Source of the DNA: an uncultured Gammaproteobacteria bacterium | GTDB lineage: Bacteria; Pseudomonadota; Gammaproteobacteria; Arenicellales; Poriferihabitantaceae | DNA: 17,719 nucleotides | Direction of reading: 5' to 3' | NCBI GenBank assembly: GCA_938021685.1 | Contig: CALIFM010000121.1 | Span: forward strand, 1-17,719 | In this document: positions 1-5,911 of the stretch, piece after piece | Numbering within the stretch: the stretch's first letter is position 1 | How the letters are laid out: each line of letters starts with the position of its first letter | The notes under the pieces: model-generated | What the model was told of the DNA's origin: nothing | Database searches by the model: none | Seen by the model: only the letters and a program-made list of their open reading frames with translations | Position numbers and translations under genes: made by a program

Positions 1-2
1 CT

Positions 3-695
3 CAATTGTTGATTGAATCAAAAAGAAGGTGTGCGTTGTGTTTTGGTTTGTATAATTCACTTGAGGTGTTTCAAGGCCAAATTGCTCATATCGATCAAAA
101 TAACAAAAATAGTTCTTTAGACAATTTGATTTTTCTTTGCCTTCCCCACCATGACCAATACGACTCTACTACAAGCCAATCTAAAGGCTTGACTAAATCT
201 GAACTCATTCAATACAAAACTGATCTATACAAAGCGTTAGGCGAGATGCCGGATCCAAGCTTAAATGAAAAAGAGGAATTGTTGATTTCTAAATTTCTTG
301 TAGACAATTTTTTTCTTCTTCTTGACTTTGCTGCCAAGCATCCTGATCGGGAAAAACTAGAGTTTATGCTAGAGTTAATGGAAAGTGATCTGTTAAAACA
401 ACATGTTCGATCAGCTTGGAAAATACTAAAAACGCCTATTTCAGCTTATGAAACCAAAGAGTTTAATTTAAAAGGAATAACAAGATTAAGCGCGATCTCA
501 GAAGACCTTCACGACAGCAGAACAGATGTTAATGGCGACTTAGCTCTTGTGCTAAAACTATCACTTGCGACGCTCAAGCACTTTTCACCAGAAGATAAAA
601 TTAAGTGTATTGCTAATGTTAAATCTGAAAACTTAAGAAGTTTTTACTCTCAATTAGGCGCTGAAAGTATCGATATTACTCACCATCAACTATGA
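3..695 (+). CDS. HNH endonuclease-like protein, 5' end cut by window edge
   Basis: The reading frame is open to the left edge, so the true start is probably outside; the first in-window start is a TTG at 6. Counting from that TTG, a Cys9-x2-Cys12 pair, His28 in QIAHID, Asn40 in DNLIFLC, Cys45 and His48-His49 form an HNH (beta-beta-alpha-metal) nuclease core with a zinc-binding Cys set. The remaining ~160 residues are helical and charged, with no domain I recognise, and may be a sensing or partner domain. HNH proteins of this layout often serve as nuclease effectors in defence islands or as homing or restriction enzymes; which applies here is not visible. The gene is clearly AT-richer than the operon to its right and is transcribed toward it, which suggests cargo acquired separately. 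Nuclease fold fairly sure; role unknown. Confidence 0.7.
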   Translation, partial: QLLIESKRRCALCFGLYNSLEVFQGQIAHIDQNNKNSSLDNLIFLCLPHHDQYDSTTSQSKGLTKSELIQYKTDLYKALGEMPDPSLNEKEELLISKFLVDNFFLLLDFAAKHPDREKLEFMLELMESDLLKQHVRSAWKILKTPISAYETKEFNLKGITRLSAISEDLHDSRTDVNGDLALVLKLSLATLKHFSPEDKIKCIANVKSENLRSFYSQLGAESIDITHHQL

Positions 696-710
696 GTATA
701 TGTTTCACCA

Positions 711-854
711 TTAGGCTGCATTTACTGTTCGCTCGGATACGTTTAGCAGGCTCGCGGCTTCTGCTCGGCTAACCTACTGCAAATTTGCAGTAGATCTAAG
801 GTCAGTTCTAGCACCGATTTCCATATTAGCCAACTTAGCCGCAACCATGGCACC
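711..854 (-). pseudogene. remnant of a mobile-element ParB/plasmid-partition-like protein
   Basis: Reading the minus strand from 854 gives GAMVAAKLANMEIGARTDL, then STANLQ, a TAG stop (774-776), and in the same frame VSRAEAASLLNVSERTVNAA before TAA at 711-713. The pattern of AAKLANM, then ANLQ, then an HTH-like AAxLLNVSxRTVxxA resembles the middle of ParB/partition-like proteins common on integrative elements. Upstream, a TAG at 855-857 closes the frame, so the N-terminal part is missing. The C-terminal part is missing where the HNH gene begins. This looks like an internal fragment of a gene, broken by an in-frame stop and replaced downstream by the HNH cargo. Family assignment is from memory of the motif pattern. 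Confidence 0.6.
774..793. repeat. perfect 20-bp palindrome
   Basis: The half-site CTACTGCAAA is followed directly by its reverse complement, with no spacer. It lies within the broken ParB-like frame and includes that frame's internal TAG. With no loop it is a poor terminator; it could be a protein-binding site or a chance result of the mutation that created the stop. Confidence 0.6.
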
Positions 855-864
855 CTACGATTCG

Positions 865-1278
865 CTACTCACCCACCAAACCAGCCGCTCTAGGCACTCG
901 TTTCTTAATAGTGTTAGTTGATACTAAAATCTGATTCTCCACCACTTTGCGTACCTGTTCAGCCGTCTGCTTTGGGTTCTGATCGCCATTGATGTGGATG
1001 TCTGTTTTGATACTATTATTTACAGTTTGATTTTGTGCGATCTGTTTTTGGTTAGCGATTGATGGCTTGCCCACTCGATCGGCTATCATGGTGCCGTCTT
1101 TGCCCGCAAACGGCATCATCGCTACTTTTTCAGCCGTCAAGGCATTGCGCATAAACCCTTTGCCTTTATCCACCCAAAATTTATATTTCCCTTCATACAA
1201 ACTAAACTCCATACGACCTAAGTTGTCTTCAACTTGAAGTTCATTCCAAATGTCATCTATTGTTAGTGTTTCGCTCAT
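865..1278 (-). CDS. unrecognised mobile-element protein, 137 aa
   Basis: I do not recognise this protein family. The start is placed at the ATG at 1276-1278 (MSETLTIDD) because GGAG lies 8 nt upstream; a longer frame to 1320 has no well-placed ribosome site. The N-terminal half is acidic-aromatic (IWNELQ, FSLYEGKYKFWVDKG). The C-terminal half has a segment DIHINGDQNPKQTAEQVRKV and ends basic. That segment is loosely like the NG-x-DP repeats near the C-terminus of some phage tape-measure proteins, but the protein is far too short to be one. It is the last intact gene of the minus-strand operon, 77 nt after the HGGxSTG gene. Likely a real gene given its ribosome site and strand; function unknown. 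Confidence 0.6.
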   Translation of the reverse strand: MSETLTIDDIWNELQVEDNLGRMEFSLYEGKYKFWVDKGKGFMRNALTAEKVAMMPFAGKDGTMIADRVGKPSIANQKQIAQNQTVNNSIKTDIHINGDQNPKQTAEQVRKVVENQILVSTNTIKKRVPRAAGLVGE

Positions 1279-1355
1279 TTCATTACTCCAATATTGACCA
1301 CCTCCACGCGCAAAGACCATTCCTAACGTGCTTAGCAGTGTTTAAATTAAGTTAA

Positions 1356-1628
1356 CTATTGCAATTCACTCAGAAAATCCCGAGCCTGCGCTATGGTTTG
1401 CTTCACCTTTTGTTGCCTTTCTCGCTCAGCCTTGGAGTAAAGCCCGTGTATCCAATTGCCACAACGCGCTCTGCCAGCGGCTGTTTTAGGGCCAGTAGAC
1501 TTTCCGCCATGTAAACGGCAGCGCCCATTCTTCATACCAACAAGCTGACAAGGTGTACCTTTACGAGTTTTTGCACCACATTTAGGCAGATGTGCAAACG
1601 GGTTATGAGGTTTATTTGGTTTTTTCAC
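1356..1628 (-). CDS. HGGxSTG-motif small protein
   Basis: A basic protein of 90 residues with CGAKTRKGTPC, then CRLHGGKSTGPKTAAGRAR and HGLYSKAERE. This is the Cys-rich plus HGGxSTGPKT signature of small proteins that recur on prophages and integrative elements and whose biochemical role is not established. The Cys/His spacing suggests a small metal-binding fold. The frame is open to an ATG at 1691, but a GTG at 1626-1628 has a GAGGGGG ribosome site 6 nt upstream and would overlap the preceding gene by only 17 nt rather than 80, so I take GTG as the start. Overlap with the upstream gene suggests coupled translation. Confidence 0.72.
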   Translation of the reverse strand: MKKPNKPHNPFAHLPKCGAKTRKGTPCQLVGMKNGRCRLHGGKSTGPKTAAGRARCGNWIHGLYSKAERERQQKVKQTIAQARDFLSELQ

Positions 1629-2310
1629 TGACAACCCCCTCGGCCCCCACTTCAAGCTCTGAAATCTTTGCATTTGCTTCAACCGTGCCAATCACCGCTT
1701 GCCCACCTTTATGAACGTGTACGTGTTCCACAGTCATTTTTTGTTGGCCTTTTCCTCGGTGCTTATCCAATGCGGCCATTTGTGCCGCAAATGTTCGGCT
1801 TAGCTTATTGACCTCGCGTAAGTACAAAGTCACACCTGCAAGCGTTTGGTCTTTGAGTAGGGCTAGCTTGGCTGATTGCATTGATAAAGTGTGGACGGCA
1901 ATCATTTGATTAACCAGCAAAGCTTCAACCGCATCTTTTGGCTTGATTTGGGCTATTAATGCAAGAGCTGCGTTAGTCGCAGGCTCTAGGTCAGCATCGG
2001 TTTGCTGAATAAAACTCGTTAGCTCCCCGGTTAAATGCTGGCTAACTGCTGGGCTAGGTGTTCCATAAATCTGGGCTAATTTCCCTGCAAACAGATTGCT
2101 ATCAATAGCTACATCACCGGTCACGTTTGGCGCACCTAGACAGCCAGTTTCAGGGTCTTTTATTGCATAGGCTGGTGCTTGCTCGCCGTTCCTGCTGAAT
2201 GTGACTTGCTTAACAATCTCTTGATCGCTTTTTGATAACTTATCGAACGCTTCCTGCTCTCCAATGGGGGCTTTGTTTACTGCGGTTAATAAATTTTTGG
2301 TTGATTTCAT
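1612..2310 (-). CDS. conserved mobile-element protein of unknown function
   Basis: About 232 residues. The first two thirds are mostly helical and Ala/Leu-rich, running through TNAALALIAQIKPKDAVEAL and a segment on numbers of Met/Gln, ending in LSRTFAAQMAALDKHRGKG. Then comes QQKMTVEHVHVHKGGQAVIG, a basic turn followed by a beta-rich His segment. The combination AxQxxALxKxRxxGxQKxTVxHVxVxxGGQAIVG is a pattern I know from integrative elements and prophages of Pseudomonadota, often next to an HGGxSTG protein as here. Its function is not established. The start chosen is MKSTKNLL (2308-2310) with an AAGAG 7 nt upstream; an ATG further out at 2343 has no ribosome site. Confidence 0.7.
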   Translation of the reverse strand: MKSTKNLLTAVNKAPIGEQEAFDKLSKSDQEIVKQVTFSRNGEQAPAYAIKDPETGCLGAPNVTGDVAIDSNLFAGKLAQIYGTPSPAVSQHLTGELTSFIQQTDADLEPATNAALALIAQIKPKDAVEALLVNQMIAVHTLSMQSAKLALLKDQTLAGVTLYLREVNKLSRTFAAQMAALDKHRGKGQQKMTVEHVHVHKGGQAVIGTVEANAKISELEVGAEGVVSEKTK

Positions 2311-2363
2311 TGGTAGCTCTTTCATTTCAATAATAAATATCAATATTCATAATATAGTTAAAA

Positions 2364-2960
2364 TTAATCACTATGGTTATCATACTCACGCATTAATGCC
2401 CCAAAAGCAGGCACGCTTAGCCATGCTGTCCAATCAATATCGGGGTACTGGTCTGGCAGGTGGTTCGATATTTCACGCAGCGGCACGATAATGCACCATT
2501 GTTGCCGATCAGCCCTAAAAGCCAGCAGGGGCGTTTTATTCGCTTTTTCGGCTTGGTCTAGGGTTCGCTGCCACCAATCGCTTATCAGGCCGTCAGTTGC
2601 TTGTCGGTAACGCTTGCACTCGATTGAAAAACGATTAAGTCGATTAGCAATCACACAATCACTCAACACGCGCAAGTCACAGCCACCATTGCGGGATTGC
2701 TCTAAGTTGCGCTCAAGCTTCACACCTAATTCAGCCTCTAGGGCTTTGGCAACTAAATGTGCCCCCCTGCCAAACGTGCCAAAGTGCCAAACCCCCCTCG
2801 GCCATTTCCAGTACCGTGCCCTGCAAAGCGAATAAGCACGGGGCTTTGGCAGCTTTGGCAACCTTGGTGGCTTTAGTACCTTTAATACCTTTTTACCTAT
2901 ATAGGGGAGGCAGAATATAAGTGCCATACCCCCCCCTTTGGCAACGGTAAAATTATTCAT
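2364..2960 (-). CDS. PD-(D/E)XK nuclease, Holliday-resolvase-like
   Basis: Residues ~65-160 carry the nuclease core: GAHLVAKALEAELGV, RNLEQSRNGGCDLRV with Asp95, and FSIECKRYR with Glu114-x-Lys116, followed by WWQRTLDQAEK and TPLLAFRADRQQW. This matches a small PD-(D/E)XK family found on phages and integrative elements that resembles archaeal Holliday junction resolvases. The predicted role is processing branched or replication-intermediate DNA of the element. The ATG (2958-2960) overlaps the stop of the ATPase gene. The first ~60 residues are unlike the family: a Pro/Lys/Leu repeat tract and Gly-rich segments, encoded by tandem 9-mers, TTTGGCA heptamers and G runs. That part may be DNA signal first and protein second, or the true start may be further in. 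Confidence 0.75.
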   Translation of the reverse strand: MNNFTVAKGGGMALIFCLPYIGKKVLKVLKPPRLPKLPKPRAYSLCRARYWKWPRGVWHFGTFGRGAHLVAKALEAELGVKLERNLEQSRNGGCDLRVLSDCVIANRLNRFSIECKRYRQATDGLISDWWQRTLDQAEKANKTPLLAFRADRQQWCIIVPLREISNHLPDQYPDIDWTAWLSVPAFGALMREYDNHSD

Positions 2961-2989
2961 TCTCACCACCCAATGGAATTACTTTGGCA
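2745..2989. repeat. cluster of eight TTTGGCA heptamers, candidate iteron region
   Basis: TTTGGCA occurs at 2745-2751, 2845-2851, 2854-2860, 2937-2943 and 2983-2989. Its complement TGCCAAA occurs at 2768-2774, 2777-2783 and 2785-2791. That is eight exact copies in 245 bp, where chance predicts far fewer than one. The three inverted copies are flanked by C6 runs at 2762-2767 and 2792-2797. Steps of 8-9 bp within groups are unlike codon-neutral sequence but could also arise by local tandem duplication. The position at the end of a primase/helicase operon makes a replication origin a reasonable inference. Confidence 0.55.
2838..2891 (-). repeat. degenerate 9-bp tandem array, six units
   Basis: On the minus strand the units read AAGGTATTA, AAGGTACTA, AAGCCACCA, AGGTTGCCA, AAGCTGCCA, AAGCCCCGT, encoding a Lys-Val-Leu and Leu-Pro-Lys repeat in the nuclease N-terminus. 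Two TTTGGCA heptamers fall within it. Confidence 0.6.
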
Positions 2990-4011
2990 GTACCAGTAAA
3001 GCGGCTGTAAACCTTGGCATTGCCATTCTCTCGATCTGTCCTTACCGTAAGCCATTGAATTGCGTTTTTTGGGTCTGAGCCTTCCTTGAGCGATCTAACT
3101 GCTGATTTCTGTCCTATGCCGTCTTGATTCACAAATGCAACAATATCCTTTTGTACCGTAATTCCTTGATCTATGGCCCCAAGAATTGCTGCCTTGATCG
3201 TGCCATCAGGGTCAAATTTGCGTTGTTGCTCTTCTGCAATGCTGCCGCGCTTAACGTCTTCAAAATGTTCTAGGTGTTCGACCTGCCTAGTTTGCAGATC
3301 AAGCTCGAAGCTATGTTTGCGAATTACGCCCCGCGACTTGTCGGGATACGCCGAAATAACCTGCACTGTTGCAGTCTTGGAGTATTCCAAATAAATAAGA
3401 TCATCCACGTCACTCCGTAAGTCGCCCGTGCCTTCGTAAATGAGGTCGCCTTCTTGGTCGCGGTACTTGTTAGCATGACCCAGCAATATCACCGTAGCGC
3501 CCCTTGTAGTGAGCCTGCGTAGCATTTTGTAAAACGATTTACTACCGCCTTTGCTCATTACATCAGCGCATTTTTTGAGTGTGTCTAGTATCACCACAAT
3601 GTTGCCAACGTCGCGAGCATCGGCTAATTGCTCAAGCGCTTGCATAGCTTCATCAATACTGCGGCCCACTTTCATATCGGGGCATACGACTAAATAGCCG
3701 TGATCGCGTGCTATTTTTTGGTGTCGCTGGATTTCTTGCGCAGACGCATCTAAATTGAAATACAGGCAATGCTTGCCAGTCTCAACAAACTGCTGCGCTA
3801 AAAACATCGCAATAGCCGTCTTGCCTGCGTTTGGCTCTGCTATTAATGCAATGATATGGCCATCAATAATAAAATCATCAAATAAATAACGCTGGCCTTG
3901 TATGTCTTTCACATCGCTGTCGGTCACAATAAAACCCTCCAATAGTTCGTTAGCACAAGGTTGCCCTTCACGCGGGCTAAACGATTTTTCAGCTTCATCT
4001 AACAAACTCAC
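2953..4011 (-). CDS. RecA/DnaB-fold ATPase, RepA-like replicative helicase candidate
   Basis: 352 residues. Walker A is AEPNAGKT (58-65), Walker B is NIVVILDT with Asp143, and VILLGHANK (174-182) is the sensor strand, giving the RecA-type single-ATPase fold of the AAA_25/RepA group. The C-terminal ~100 residues, after a basic linker, look like a winged-helix segment (GTIKAAILGAIDQGITVQKD, then GIGQKSAVRSLKEG). The likely role is hexameric helicase or helicase loader for replication of the element. The start is GTG at 4009-4011, overlapping the TGA of the zinc-finger gene (GTGA) with GAGGG upstream, so translation is coupled. A phage-type DNA-repair ATPase is the alternative. Confidence 0.82.
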   Translation of the reverse strand: MSLLDEAEKSFSPREGQPCANELLEGFIVTDSDVKDIQGQRYLFDDFIIDGHIIALIAEPNAGKTAIAMFLAQQFVETGKHCLYFNLDASAQEIQRHQKIARDHGYLVVCPDMKVGRSIDEAMQALEQLADARDVGNIVVILDTLKKCADVMSKGGSKSFYKMLRRLTTRGATVILLGHANKYRDQEGDLIYEGTGDLRSDVDDLIYLEYSKTATVQVISAYPDKSRGVIRKHSFELDLQTRQVEHLEHFEDVKRGSIAEEQQRKFDPDGTIKAAILGAIDQGITVQKDIVAFVNQDGIGQKSAVRSLKEGSDPKNAIQWLTVRTDRENGNAKVYSRFTGTAKVIPLGGENE

Positions 4012-4478
4012 GCTGCTGCCCTCAGTTCGGGTGCGTCATGCCTCAGTAGCAATCCGTCTTGTGCTGCCTTGGCCATTGCTTGATTAACGATCGCAGACGC
4101 TTCACGAAAATCGATTGTCTCGCTATCGGTCAACGGGCGCTGTTGCTGAATTTCTACGGCTATTTGCAGCGCCTTTATTGGTACGGCTATAGCCTTAAGC
4201 GTTTCGCGAGCATTGGCAAAATGCCGCCGTTGGCGTGAAGCTGGACCAGTTGAATGGGTCAACGGCTTATCGAATAAGTCGCCCATTGTCAGCCCCAAAG
4301 CCCCGATGACTTCGTGGCATTCGCAGCCAGCAAAACAATGAATCAACACGCAGTCGTCAACTTGCTTGATTGATAAACTCGGTCCTCGGTCTTCATGCGC
4401 TGGGCATCGAGCCTGCCATTGGCCGGTGCCAGTTTGTTTGACGGCTTCTAAGCGGTCTAGAAGTTTGGCGGCGCTCAT
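4008..4478 (-). CDS. primase-type zinc-finger protein without catalytic domain
   Basis: 156 residues. ARCPAHEDRGPSLSI and VLIHCFAGC give Cys25-x2-His28 and Cys48-x3-Cys52, followed by EVIGALGLTMGDLF; this is the N-terminal CHC2-like zinc-binding domain of bacterial and P4-type primases, which recognises template DNA. No TOPRIM motifs follow; residues 70-156 are helical with Ala/Gln and no recognised domain. The protein therefore cannot prime alone as seen and probably works with the adjacent helicase or with a primase elsewhere. It overlaps its upstream neighbour by ATGA and its downstream neighbour by GTGA, so the three are likely made together. Confidence 0.8.
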   Translation of the reverse strand: MSAAKLLDRLEAVKQTGTGQWQARCPAHEDRGPSLSIKQVDDCVLIHCFAGCECHEVIGALGLTMGDLFDKPLTHSTGPASRQRRHFANARETLKAIAVPIKALQIAVEIQQQRPLTDSETIDFREASAIVNQAMAKAAQDGLLLRHDAPELRAAA

Positions 4479-4840
4479 TGAATAGCCCCGCGCCGCTGCT
4501 GAAAATGCAATAAAAGTGCATTGGCTTTATCAATCTGATCTTCTGGCAACCAATATTTAGCTACTGTAGTTTTCGCACCTTGATAACCGCGCACTGTGAT
4601 CGTTTCGCGGTCAATCCTCACATGGTGCTTATTCTGAATCGTGCTAACAGTCAAATTTATTGCGTGATCATGCAACTCAATTTCAGCCTGAAACCGATGC
4701 CCAACCCAGCCGTTAATAAAAGCCGATAATACTCGCACAATTTTCGTGGGTGGTCTGGTATAATGATTGCTGTTAAAGCTGCTCTGCTTGACTCCCTGAA
4801 CACCCAGCCTCGCCGCTGGGTTTTCTTTGTGACCATCCAT
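4475..4840 (-). CDS. winged-helix-like mobile-element protein
   Basis: 121 residues. The conserved part begins at about residue 30: RVLSAFINGWVGHRFQAEIE, then LHDHAINLTVSTIQNKHHV, IDRETITVRGYQGAKTTVAKYWLP. The helix-helix-then-hairpin arrangement, with HDHxxNxTVSTxQxxxxxxI and a final KxYWL strand, resembles small winged-helix proteins encoded beside excisionase and primase genes on integrative elements. It probably binds DNA as part of replication or regulation of the element. The first ~30 residues are poorly ordered. Its ATG overlaps the upstream TAA by one base (TAATG), indicating coupled translation with the AlpA-like gene. Confidence 0.62.
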   Translation of the reverse strand: MDGHKENPAARLGVQGVKQSSFNSNHYTRPPTKIVRVLSAFINGWVGHRFQAEIELHDHAINLTVSTIQNKHHVRIDRETITVRGYQGAKTTVAKYWLPEDQIDKANALLLHFQQRRGAIQ

Positions 4841-5058
4841 TAGGCTGCTCCCGCCAATGGCTCACCAACTCGGTGATTTGCAAGGAACGTATCAAGATCA
4901 TTGCGGCTGTAATAAACCAAGCGGCCGATCTTATAAAAGGGAAGGTCATATCGGCCTGTTGTAGCCCATACTGCAAGGGTGCCAGTAGTAACGCCGATGT
5001 AGTTAGCCGCCTGCTTGCGAGTTAAGCGTGTTTCGGGAGTAATAATATCTGCCATCAT
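4840..5058 (-). CDS. AlpA/excisionase-like HTH protein
   Basis: 72 residues with LTRKQAANYIGVTTGTLAVW, then FYKIGRLVYYSRNDLDTFLANH. This is the MerR-type helix-turn-helix plus short wing (HTH_17) of AlpA, Xis and related regulators, which bend att-site DNA for excision or activate the integrase. There are two adjacent ATGs; GAGG lies 4 nt before the first and 7 nt before the second (5055), so the second may be the one used. It is the first gene of the minus-strand operon. The 121 bp upstream is very AT-rich and must hold the operon promoter; TTGTAT with TATAAG 16 bp later is a possible but weak pair. Its DNA targets may be the short repeats near the integrase. Confidence 0.82.
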   Translation of the reverse strand: MMADIITPETRLTRKQAANYIGVTTGTLAVWATTGRYDLPFYKIGRLVYYSRNDLDTFLANHRVGEPLAGAA

Positions 5059-5179
5059 TAAACCTCTGTGGTTTGTTGTTGATGGCGTTATTTTTAGATA
5101 TTCACTCTAGAATAGAAATTTTTACAAAAAATCTTATATCTTTTTATTTAAATCATACAAATCAATTGGTTATGTTTTT

Positions 5180-5827
5180 CTATTTCAACATGGATTCATT
5201 AATTAAGGATTCGATGGTTTTAATTTTCGGGACTTCGGTATTTATTAAATGTAATTCATTCGCTTTTTTAACAATCAATTTAACAAACTTCGCACGCGAT
5301 GCCACTTTTGGCTCTATGTTAATCATACGGTAATTTAGTTTGCGACATAAATCACAAACAAACTTAGTATTACCATGAGGCTTTTTAGCTAATTCGCTCT
5401 TAATGGAATCGACATTGTATTTATTTATTGTTGAAGACAAAAAATCGATCAAATTGTCGATTGTCTCATGCGTAATTGAATGGTCTTTGCCATAACGTGC
5501 TATATGGTTTTTCAGATCCGTACTGCCGATGTATATCCCTTTGTTTTCCGTTTTAAATAATTTAGGTTCTTTAAATTGAAGCAAACATTCATATAACATT
5601 TTTGCATCTTCAACAAATCTTAAATTACTTTCTAACACGCCAAAATTTTTAGTTTTTGTCTCAAATAGTGGTGACGAGAGAATGGAGACATAGCGTGTAG
5701 CATCTGCGCTAGGGTAAGCATTTAAAATTCTTCTCTCTAACCATTTTTCAAATTTCTTTATGTCTTTTTGCCTTGCAAAACGATTACTAATTATGGCTTC
5801 TGACAACGATTTATATTTTTTGCTCAA
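5180..5827 (-). CDS. unrecognised AT-rich protein, candidate cargo
   Basis: I do not recognise this 215-residue protein. It is basic and largely helical, with SLSEAIISNRFARQKDIKKF near the N-terminus, a central stretch IYIGSTDLKNHIARYGKDHS, an isolated CDLC pair, and a Lys-rich C-terminal third. There is no signal peptide or membrane segment. The start is TTG at 5825-5827, chosen because GAGGGG lies 5 nt upstream. Base composition is clearly AT-richer than the replication operon and integrase. It stands between int and alpA, a usual insertion place for accessory genes such as phage defence or toxin genes, but nothing in the sequence proves such a role. Confidence 0.7.
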   Translation of the reverse strand: MSKKYKSLSEAIISNRFARQKDIKKFEKWLERRILNAYPSADATRYVSILSSPLFETKTKNFGVLESNLRFVEDAKMLYECLLQFKEPKLFKTENKGIYIGSTDLKNHIARYGKDHSITHETIDNLIDFLSSTINKYNVDSIKSELAKKPHGNTKFVCDLCRKLNYRMINIEPKVASRAKFVKLIVKKANELHLINTEVPKIKTIESLINESMLK

Positions 5828-5855
5828 AATTACCCCTCAACCCCTAAATTAAATC

Positions 5856-5906
5856 ACCAAGCCAGCCAGTAGTGTTCTGGTATTCGGAAGCTACCCTAGG
5901 CTTGGT
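5856..5906. repeat. 8-bp inverted repeat between int and the AT-rich gene
   Basis: ACCAAGCC at 5856-5863 is matched by GGCTTGGT at 5899-5906, with a 35-nt loop that itself contains CCAG and CTGG. It lies in the 84-bp gap after the integrase stop. No T run follows on the minus strand, so a terminator is doubtful; it may be a weak transcript structure. Confidence 0.35.
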
Positions 5907-5911
5907 AAAAC

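Noticed and set aside
774..776. TAG read through as pyrrolysine, prompted by the MttB-like relic elsewhere in the window
   Set aside because: The TAG lies in an unrelated, already truncated fragment; no pyrrolysine tRNA or synthetase is in view, and the MttB piece does not include the catalytic region.
1279..1320. Longer N-terminus for the 137-residue protein
   Set aside because: The upstream ATG has AGGA directly against it, too close to act, while the chosen ATG has a well-spaced GGAG.
2838..2891. CRISPR array
   Set aside because: Units are 9 bp, contiguous and without spacers; no cas genes are present.
5856..5906. Second attachment site at the int stop
   Set aside because: It is an inverted, not direct, repeat and has no match to the tRNA-Lys core.
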